The notes under the pieces: model-generated
The model's input: only the letters and a program-made list of their open reading frames with translations
Database searches by the model: none
What the model was told of the DNA's origin: nothing
DNA from: Rhizobium sp. P40RR-XXII
GTDB taxonomy: Bacteria > Pseudomonadota > Alphaproteobacteria > Rhizobiales > Rhizobiaceae
Direction of reading: 5' to 3'
DNA length: 64,000 nt
Assembly (NCBI RefSeq): GCF_012641405.1
Contig: NZ_JABAII010000020.1
Location: forward strand, 1-64,000
Shown here: one piece after another, positions 9,230 through 15,958 of the stretch
Layout: every line of letters begins with the position of its first letter
Numbering within the stretch: the first letter of the stretch is position 1
Translations under genes and position numbers: made by a program

Positions 9230-9709
9230 TTAACGCGAATAGGTGAAGTCGGCGATGTAGCTTCTGCCTTTGATCGCATGACCTGCGCCCGCTGAAGTCA
9301 GCGGTACGACGACTTCGTTAGGGCTATCCTGCATGTCTTCGGCGGCGGAATCGATGTGCAGCCGGTAACCAGCGTCGAAGAGGGTATCGGCAAGATCGAC
9401 GGTGATTTTGAGCGTGCGCCCGGAGCCAACGCTGGCGCCGGTGATGCCGTTGATTTCTCTCGTGGCGCCTTTGGTCGCGCGATACCAGCCGTCCAAGTGT
9501 TCGTAGTAGCGCGCCTTGCCGCCGGCCATCCATAGGCTACCCACATATTTGCCCTGCCCATCCGTGACGTAATAGGCGAGATAGGCTCCATTGCCGCCGA
9601 AACTGCGCATGTTCGTGGTGAAGGTCACCTGGCTTGCCAGGGCAAGGCTCGGCACTGTCAGGGCCGTCGTGACGGCCAGTACGGCCAACAAGGGTTTGGT
9701 TCTCATCAT
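9230..9709 (-). CDS. DUF2271 periplasmic protein, candidate covalent flavoprotein
   Basis: A 159-residue protein with a clear Sec signal peptide (basic start, hydrophobic core, cleavage near SLALAS). The mature part fits DUF2271: AYYVTDGQGKYVGSLWMAGG, YYEHLDGWYRA, then INGITGAS and a C-terminal beta-rich GYRLHIDSA. The sequence NGITGAS fits the D/N-x-x-T/S-G-A-T/S consensus at which ApbE attaches FMN by a phosphoester bond, and DUF2271 is among the families linked to ApbE in published surveys of extracytosolic flavinylation. The neighbours are ApbE and a membrane NADPH reductase, so it is probably the periplasmic flavin carrier. Start ATG 9709 follows CCGGAG. Confidence 0.87.
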   Translation of the reverse strand: MMRTKPLLAVLAVTTALTVPSLALASQVTFTTNMRSFGGNGAYLAYYVTDGQGKYVGSLWMAGGKARYYEHLDGWYRATKGATREINGITGASVGSGRTLKITVDLADTLFDAGYRLHIDSAAEDMQDSPNEVVVPLTSAGAGHAIKGRSYIADFTYSR

Positions 9710-9737
9710 ATGCTCCGGTAAGAAAAGAATGGCGTGA

Positions 9738-10091
9738 TCAATTCATCTGGCTGTGCGGCATGCTGCCGGGCACAAAGAGGCCGTTGCTCGGCCGAGTGGC
9801 GTCCTTTGGGATGGGAGTGTTTTCGTTGCCGCAGACACCACCACTGCCGCCGTCATCTTCTTCCTCGCCATGTTCGCCACAGTCGTTGGCGGCGTAATCG
9901 CCATTCCCGTCCTGCGGTTGGCGATATTCCCCGGTTTGGCTTTTTCGCTCGTGCTCGCGGTCGTCGACCTTGACGATGTCTCGACTTGCGGTGTCGAAGC
10001 TTAGCGTATCGAGCGGCAAGGCCCGGGCCGCGACGGCGGCAAGAATGCTTGTGCCGACAGCGGCGGCGAGAAGAAGTCTGCGGTTGATCAT
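9738..10091 (-). CDS. secreted acidic small protein heading the redox operon
   Basis: The first gene of the operon encodes 117 residues. MINRRLLLAAAVGTSILAAVAARA is a signal peptide (shown in part: RRLLLAAAVGTSILAAV). The mature region is very polar: DREHERKS, DCGEHGEEEDDGG and CGNENTP, with two Cys, two His and many Asp/Glu, which could bind a metal ion or form one disulfide. I do not recognise the family. Its place upstream of DUF2271 suggests a periplasmic partner or substrate of the redox chain (inference). Start ATG has AAGGAGATTTACGC before it. Confidence 0.7.
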   Translation of the reverse strand: MINRRLLLAAAVGTSILAAVAARALPLDTLSFDTASRDIVKVDDREHERKSQTGEYRQPQDGNGDYAANDCGEHGEEEDDGGSGGVCGNENTPIPKDATRPSNGLFVPGSMPHSQMN

Positions 10092-10462
10092 GCGTAAATC
10101 TCCTTGGGAATAAGCTTGCGGTCACCGTTGGCGCAGTGTTCATCGAGCTACGCGACATTGAGCCCGTGGGGACAATCTCGATGCGCTCAGCACCGGGCAG
10201 CGGACTCTGGCCCGTCACCGGCCATCTCGCGTCCATTCCACTCGGCGGACTATCGCCTCTTCTCCTGGGTCCCCGGATATCGCTGCCATGAAGCTAAGTG
10301 TGACGCTCGGTGAGATGCGGGTTTCATCATTGGTTTGTTCCTGTGGTCGAGGCGATCATTCGAACGACAAGCTGACCTGCACCTGACAGACGTGGAGACT
10401 TTGCTTCAGCTTCCCGTAAGCCAACCGTTGGACTACACAGGAAGGCAAAGGAGAGACCGGGC
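10092..10462. promoter_or_regulatory. divergent promoter region, redox operon and two-component genes
   Basis: This 371-bp gap separates the minus-strand redox operon from the plus-strand response regulator gene and must hold both promoters. No TTGA-N6-TCAA box is present. I could not recognise a clear direct repeat for the OmpR-type regulator by eye. Short frames here have no ribosome binding site. Confidence 0.5.
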
Positions 10463-11122
10463 ATGAGAGTCTTACTGATCGAGGACGACAGGGCGCTGGG
10501 AACGGCTATCCGTGATCAGATCGCAGCGGATGGACATTCCGTCGATTGGATGAACCGCCTTGACAGCGCGCGAGACGCGCGTGCTTCAACCAGCTACGAT
10601 CTCATCTTGCTCGACCTGATGCTGCCAGATGGGCTTGGCATTCCGTTTCTCAAGGCGTTGAGGGCGCGGGGCGACGTCACACCCGTGATCATATTGACCG
10701 CGCTCGATCAGGTGTCGGATCGGATCTCGGGGCTCAATGCCGGAGCGGATGACTACATGGTGAAGCCTTTCGACCTGGACGAACTATCCGCGCGCATCGG
10801 ATCTGTTGCACGCCGCTACACAGGCAATCCCAATCCAATCGTTGTGCTTGGCCCGTTGGAGGTCGACCTTGCTCGGCGCAGCGTCAGGCTGAATGGCAAG
10901 CCCGTCGTGCTGACAGCGCGAGAATGGGTGTTGTTCGAGGCGTTTGTCCAGCGTCCCGGCCAGTTGCTTTCCAAGACGCAGCTCGAAGAACGGCTTTATT
11001 CCTTCGATCAGGAAGTTGAGAGCAATGCCATCGAGGTCCATGTGAGCCGGCTACGCAAGAAGCTAGGCGCGCGCGTGATCGAAACCGAACGCGGCCTTGG
11101 TTACAGGCTGGGGCGGCCATGA
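10463..11122 (+). CDS. OmpR-family response regulator
   Basis: A 219-residue regulator. The receiver domain has the acidic pair EDD at 7-9, phospho-acceptor Asp in YDLILLDLMLPDG (about residue 51), Thr in ILTALD and Lys in YMVKPFDLDE. The C-terminal winged helix ends with SNAIEVHVSRLRKKLG and GLGYRLG, the DNA-recognition helix and wing of the OmpR/PhoB class. AAGGAG lies eight bases before the ATG. Its TGA overlaps the start of the kinase gene by four bases (ATGA). Divergent placement suggests it controls the flavin redox operon, much as QseB/PmrA-type regulators control adjacent envelope genes. Confidence 0.93.
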   Translation: MRVLLIEDDRALGTAIRDQIAADGHSVDWMNRLDSARDARASTSYDLILLDLMLPDGLGIPFLKALRARGDVTPVIILTALDQVSDRISGLNAGADDYMVKPFDLDELSARIGSVARRYTGNPNPIVVLGPLEVDLARRSVRLNGKPVVLTAREWVLFEAFVQRPGQLLSKTQLEERLYSFDQEVESNAIEVHVSRLRKKLGARVIETERGLGYRLGRP

Positions 11123-12480
11123 ACTGGATATCCTCGCTTCAGGCGCGATTGGCAATCGCGATCGGTGCATCGGTCACGATACTGTGGCTTGCAGCCGCCG
11201 TCGCCACCGCAGACCGGCTCGAGCGAGAAATGGAGCAGGTCTATGACGATGGCCTGAAGGCGACGGCGGAGCGCATCTTGCCCATCGCCCAGCATGACTT
11301 GCGGGAAGGACATCCCCGGCACGAAAGCGCTGAGGTCGACGAAGAAGACGATAGTCGTCGTGACGCGCAGCCCAAACGCGAATTTCGTTACGGCGAAGAC
11401 GTGACATTCATACTGCGTGACGGACAGGGCCGTATCGTGCTTGGCTCTGCAGGCGTGGACGCCTCAGTCTTTCCTCCCTTCGAGAAGCCGGGATTTTCTC
11501 AAACCGGGACCCATCAGCTCTATTCTGCGGTAAGCACTGATGGAAATCTCAGCATTTCCGTGGCCGAACCGCTGGCGCATCGCCAGCAGCTGTCAAAAAA
11601 AATGCTGCTTGGTCTGGTGCTGCCGCTTTTAATCGTTATTCCGCTCAGTCTGGTGGCAATCCTTGTCGCAGTCCGGATTTCGCTGCGTCCAGTCCGCGCA
11701 CTCAAACAGGGACTTTCGCTTCGTGGTGCACAAGACCTCTCCCCATTAGCCGCCGCCGGCCTACCGCGCGAATTATTGCCGATATCGACGGGCATCAACC
11801 AGCTTCTTACGCGCCTGAAGGGTGCCTTTGACGCCGAGCGGACCTTTGCGGCGAACGTTGCGCATGAGCTTCGAACCCCTGTTGCCGGTGCGATCGCACA
11901 AGCTCAGCGCATATGTTCCGAGACGAAAGAGGAGCTGACCGCGGAACGCACGAGGGAGATCGAGACGACGCTTAAGCGCCTCATGCGCATGTCTGAAAAG
12001 CTCATGCAGCTTGCTCGGGCCGAGGGCGGCCGGTTGCGTTCAGACGAGGCCTTCGACCTGAGATCGGTACTGCATATGATCGTCAAGGATTTCGAACGTG
12101 CCGGACAGGGGCGAATCGAGTTGACCATGCCCGAAACGGCCGTTCTATCGCCTCTCGATCCCGATGCAGTCGGCATTCTCGCCCGAAATCTCATCGAAAA
12201 CGCATTGAAACATGGAGCGCAGGGAAGTCCGGTCCATGTCACGCTCGAGCAGCAAGGCACGCTATCTGTCGCCAATGATGGCCCGATCCTTCCACCGGAG
12301 GCAATGGACCGCCTCATGCGCCGGTTTGAACGCGGCAACCTCAAGATTGTCGGGAGCGGCCTTGGGCTTGCTATCGTCAAGGCGATTGCGGACCGTGTCG
12401 GAGCCGCAATCGAGGTTGTGTCGCCTCGCCGCGGAAGGAGCGAAGGCGTGGAGGTGCGGGTAAGCTTACCGATCAACTGA
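11119..12480 (+). CDS. sensor histidine kinase
   Basis: The 453-residue kinase has two membrane helices (about 12-32 and 165-190) enclosing a periplasmic sensor of roughly 130 residues that is rich in His, Asp, Glu and Arg (EGHPRHESAEVDEEDD), which might sense metal or pH. A HAMP-like linker follows, then the H-box FAANVAHELRTPVAGA, N-box LARNLIENALKHG, and GSGLGLAIVKAI as the G2 ATP-lid. It is the cognate partner of the overlapping response regulator gene. The acidic, His-bearing sensor loop is notable next to an operon whose first product is also acidic. Confidence 0.93.
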   Translation: MNWISSLQARLAIAIGASVTILWLAAAVATADRLEREMEQVYDDGLKATAERILPIAQHDLREGHPRHESAEVDEEDDSRRDAQPKREFRYGEDVTFILRDGQGRIVLGSAGVDASVFPPFEKPGFSQTGTHQLYSAVSTDGNLSISVAEPLAHRQQLSKKMLLGLVLPLLIVIPLSLVAILVAVRISLRPVRALKQGLSLRGAQDLSPLAAAGLPRELLPISTGINQLLTRLKGAFDAERTFAANVAHELRTPVAGAIAQAQRICSETKEELTAERTREIETTLKRLMRMSEKLMQLARAEGGRLRSDEAFDLRSVLHMIVKDFERAGQGRIELTMPETAVLSPLDPDAVGILARNLIENALKHGAQGSPVHVTLEQQGTLSVANDGPILPPEAMDRLMRRFERGNLKIVGSGLGLAIVKAIADRVGAAIEVVSPRRGRSEGVEVRVSLPIN

Positions 12481-12606
12481 GAACCCCACTGTTGGCTGCG
12501 ACCGTCCGTCGCTGGCTGCCGTCCTTGCCGCCAATGAGCGCGGCTGCAGCTAGTGGTTCCATTAATTCACTGCTGAAGGTCCACGACCTCTATTCGAAAA
12601 GATAAC

Positions 12607-13430
12607 GACTGGCGCCAAGTATTCTCGACCACGGAGACATCGTCTCGACCGCAAGTCTTATCAAGGGGGTCGCGTCGGCGTCGGCGGAGACGTCACAGGC
12701 GCTAGTGGACGGCGTGGCGGGCCTCGTCGCAGGGTGACCCTCTTCAAGCGCCTGCCGCGCGGCCTTGCCCTGACCGATGAGGGGCATGCTCTCTTGCCGG
12801 TGTTGACCGATGCCTTTCGCCGTATGAGCGCCACGCTCAGCCAGCTGGAGGAAGGCAACGCGATGTCGATGGCCGCGGGCGAACACGTCTCAATCCGTTC
12901 GCAGGCGGACATCGAGGCGGCCGATCTCGCACGCGAGCGTATGAAGCTTGAGACCAGTCCAAGGCGGAATTTGAGCCCACATTTATGTCGCGCGAGGCCT
13001 AGTAGCGATGATCTGGCGAGGCAGGTTGGCGTGCAATTGAGGGCAAACAACGCGCTGGACGCCCACGCTCGAGATGAGCTCGCGGTTGTCGAGCACTTGG
13101 CGGCGCCCGATCGAAGCGGCTCTAACCTCCGCGGCAACCCTCACGGTGGGGGCCGCGTTGCCCCTTCTCATGGTCATCCCGTTCCCGGGGGCATTGATCT
13201 ACTCTGTCGCCATTGCATCGTTAATTTTCCTGGCACCTCTCGGCGTCATCGGTGCGATAGCCGGTGGTGCCAATGCAGCCAGTGCCAATGCAGCCAGTGC
13301 CCGTGTGCCTTCGCCATGGCACTGACGGCAAGGATCTGGAGAGTATTGATCCGGTATCGACAGCGCGCTCATAGGAGGGGCAGTTTAGCTGAGGTGCGCC
13401 TCATCGATGTGATATCTTCGGACAACGGGA
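12607..13430 (+). pseudogene. VIT-family transporter relic carrying an inserted LysR segment
   Basis: Pieces of a VIT/CCC1 Fe2+/Mn2+ transporter appear in order across frames: DIVSTASLIKGVASASAE and VDGVAGLVAG (12630-12730), MSMAAGEHVSIRSQADIEAA (12860-12920), ANNALDAHARDEL, then in another frame RPIEAALTSAATLTVGAA and ASLIFLAPLGVIGAIAGGAN (13100-13290). Between VAG and the MSMAAGE block lie about 125 bp encoding LFKRLPRGLALTDEGHALLP, the segment just after the helix-turn-helix of GcvA-type LysR regulators, in the sense orientation. Several frameshifts and the foreign segment show that the gene is dead. A long plus-strand frame at 12734-13447 is a chance composite of these pieces. Confidence 0.75.
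13269..13298 (+). repeat. 15-bp tandem duplication
   Basis: GCCAATGCAGCCAGT occurs twice head to tail inside the VIT relic, adding five codons (ANAAS). It is a slippage duplication in an unselected sequence. Confidence 0.85.
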
Positions 13431-13871
13431 TCAAGATTCCGCGATGACTTGGGCGAGCATCGAACGCAGGTTTCTCGCCAGCGCCATCAGCAAATTGCGA
13501 TCGATCGCCCGCAGCGATTCCACGGGATCAATCGCCCCCGTCAAGTTTCGACCCCGACATGTCCATACGATCATATTAGCGCAGCATGGCTCCCACCTTT
13601 GGCTCCGGCTTCATATGCCATAGGCGGACTACACGCTCCGAGGTCGGGGACTTATCGACATCAGCGCTGATCTTGTTCCTCATCGTCGCTTTTACGTCGA
13701 TCTTAGCCAAAATGCCGAAGCCCATTATTTCGTTCAAAATGACTCCCTCCGTGAGCGACTGCGCATGTGGGAGACGTGCCATCGCTGAGAGATTTGCAGA
13801 GCGGGTACAAATCTCCATTCCAAACTTGCAGGCTCAAAGTGCCAACTAGTCTCCTGTTCAGATCGGCTCCA
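13431..13871. other. intergenic stretch, eroded
   Basis: About 440 bp with no supported gene. On the minus strand, 13450-13530 reads AIDPVESLRAIDRNLLMALA, which looks like a coding fragment but matches no family I can name. The two overlapping 80-codon frames at 13576-13849 lack ribosome binding sites. Confidence 0.35.
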
Positions 13872-14069
13872 TCATGCGCCCATTCTTGTCATTGCCTTCT
13901 TAGACCCGTTTCCCGGCGTTGGGCATGACTGCATGAAGTTGATGCAGGTATGCCCGACGCCGGAATTCGATAATTTCACCCTTAGCAGCATCGCCCAGAT
14001 CTTCCGCGCCATCTTGTTTGCAAGAGCGATCGCCACTTCCTTGCCAGCGACCGGATATGCCAGTCTCAA
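13872..14069 (-). mobile_element. IS110-family transposase, C-terminal relic
   Basis: The minus-strand frame encodes VAGKEVAIALANKMARKIWAML, of which ALANKMARKIWAML matches the conserved C-terminal block of IS110/IS116/IS902 transposases (KvAavALANKMARiaWAll). The DEDD catalytic domain and the central Ser-containing transposase domain are missing, and no flanking ends are visible. IS110 elements lack inverted repeats, so limits cannot be set. It marks a past insertion beside the broken autotransporter. Confidence 0.6.
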
Positions 14070-14112
14070 AGAAAAAACATCAAAACGGCGGCATGGAGCG
14101 TCACCACAAGTT

Positions 14113-15584
14113 TTAGAATCTCACCTTCATATCCGCTCGCAATCCATGTTCGCTTGTGTTACGGCCAAACGAGCCGGAATAGGAAAACCCCAACATCGCC
14201 GCTTTGGTAAGATTGAAATCCAGGCCGGTCTCGATGACGACAACATCCTCGGCGATCGGTATTTGATCCCGCAAGTCCCAGCGTCCCGCGTCCGGTCTTA
14301 ACCACGCCACCGGCTCCGGAGATAATACTTGAATCGACAAAATCGGCCGCGAGCGTGTCGAAGCTGATCGTTGAAATGCCATCTTGCAGACTAATGGCGT
14401 TGCCCAGAGTGAGCCCCGTGTGCTGCGGTGCGACAGTCGCCGCGGCGCCTGGCGCGATAACGATATCGCCGACTAGATTCGAACCGCTCAGCAGACCGAG
14501 AACGTTGCCGGAGCTCTCGAAGCGAACGGCCGCCGCGCGGGATAGACCGTCGCTGTTCATCCCACCCACGATGGTGCCACTATTGAAAATGAGGCTGTCG
14601 CCGCGGCCAATCACGCCCACGCCTGCCGCGGCACCATTTCCCGGACCGCCCGCCACTGTCCCAGCATTTTGAAGAAGACTGTTAAAGCCTCCAAGATTGA
14701 CGCCTGCACCACTTGCCCCCGCGCTACCGCCGCCGCTCACCGAGCTGGTACCAGGACCTCCTCCGATACCGCCAGTGATGGTCCCGAAATTAGTAATAAT
14801 CGTCCCGCTCCCGAAAACCAGCAGACCGTCGCCGCCGCCGCCACCGGCACCGAAGCCGCCGCTGCCACCCACTCCACCATTTCCCCCAACGATAGCCCCG
14901 ATGTTATTGACAGTCGCAGCCGCGAACGCCGATATGATGCCAGAACCTCCACCGCCACCGCCGCCGCCGCCGCCATTGCCGACAGAGCTACTTGCCGTAA
15001 CTCCATGACCACCGGCGCCGCCCGCCACGGTAACGCCGCTGTTAATACTCAGGTCTCCCGCCGTAAAAACGCCAGCTCCGCCGCCGCCACCACCGCTTGC
15101 AAAATTGAGGCCGTCATTGCCAGCTGTGCCGTCATCCCCGGCAATGTCCGTAATAATGCCAGCCCCCCATGGGACGACAATGAAACGCCTAGGCCCCGCC
15201 TTGCCCTGCAAAGCCGTCTCCGGCGACACCATTTCCACCCACACCGTTCGCGCTCGGGCTTCCGGCGATCACGTCGGTGGCGCCTGTGCTATTGTTGAAA
15301 GCGCTTGCTCCACCGCCGTCGCCATTACCGGCACCGCCATTACCGGTACGATTTGGAATGCCGGCCCCGCCTTCGGCGCTGCACGAGGCTGTTGCCGTTG
15401 GACCGCATGCCGCCCTCGCCGCAGTCGAATAGCCATCCGACAGACATAATAAAGTGACGATCGCAAGTGCCGATGTGGTCGACGTTGCCGTGGATCGTCC
15501 TTTTGGCACCAAGAAGAGAGAGGAACGCTTTCGCTCAACGAAAGTCGCCGCAATAATATTCGCCCACATTCTGACCCCCAACAC
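14113..15584 (-). pseudogene. autotransporter-type surface protein, broken
   Basis: Three minus-strand frames join into one decayed gene. The first (from 15584) has a long basic signal peptide ending GYSTAARAACG and Gly/Asn-rich repeats. The second (to about 14270) continues with a glycine-rich passenger (GGGGGAGVFTAGDLSINSG, repeated IxNxGTIxGG units) and a pre-barrel block GVVKTGRGTLGLAGSNT. The third (14113-14265) gives VVIETGLDFNLTKAAMLGFSY and ends ADMKVRF, the terminal beta-strand with C-terminal Phe typical of outer-membrane barrels. Nearly the whole 250-residue barrel is deleted and frameshifts lie near 15190 and 14270. It cannot be secreted. Confidence 0.8.
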
Positions 15585-15911
15585 AGTCGCCTAAGTCGAC
15601 CCGTGACACCGTCCCAATTTCAGCCTTTCGCTTTGATTTGGGCTTGCCTCCAACCAGCCGAACTTCCGATTCCCTCTAGCATGGAGGCAATTAAGAGCCA
15701 GAATTTATCCTCAAGATTGTATAAAAGCGCTGACAGGGGAAACCGGCAGGCCGACCCTGATGAGAAGAGAATAAGGGCGGTATAGAAACTATCAGGAGCG
15801 GGGCGGCTGATGCCAGGCTCGACGTTTCTTGCCTCATCTCGCTCAGATAAGAGCCTGTCGATGGCGATCCTCGAAGTTTCCAAAAGAACGAAACGAGCTA
15901 ACGAGAAAGCA

Positions 15912-15925
15912 TTGATCCTGGTCAA
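15912..15925. promoter_or_regulatory. FNR/FixK-type box (TTGATCCTGGTCAA)
   Basis: One base from TTGAT-N4-ATCAA. Centre 15918.5. A class II start would fall at about 15960, on the A of the next gene's ATG (15959), so the mRNA may be leaderless or the spacing differs. Confidence 0.65.
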
Positions 15926-15958
15926 TGTAGCGGATCATAAACAGAACAGTATGTTTTC

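Noticed and set aside
12734..13447. 237-codon plus-strand frame
   Set aside because: A chance join of the LysR segment with out-of-frame VIT relic; no ribosome binding site, no coherent fold.
14935..14985. CCGCCGCC triplet run as a possible phase-variable repeat
   Set aside because: Imperfect triplets coding for Gly; multiples of three do not switch frames.
14669..15298. Long Pro/Ala/Thr-rich plus-strand frames
   Set aside because: They are the complement of the Gly-rich autotransporter passenger; low-complexity GC-rich codons keep all frames open.
15620..15925. 101-codon minus-strand frame before the fusion gene
   Set aside because: No ribosome binding site, no known family, overlaps the FNR-type box.
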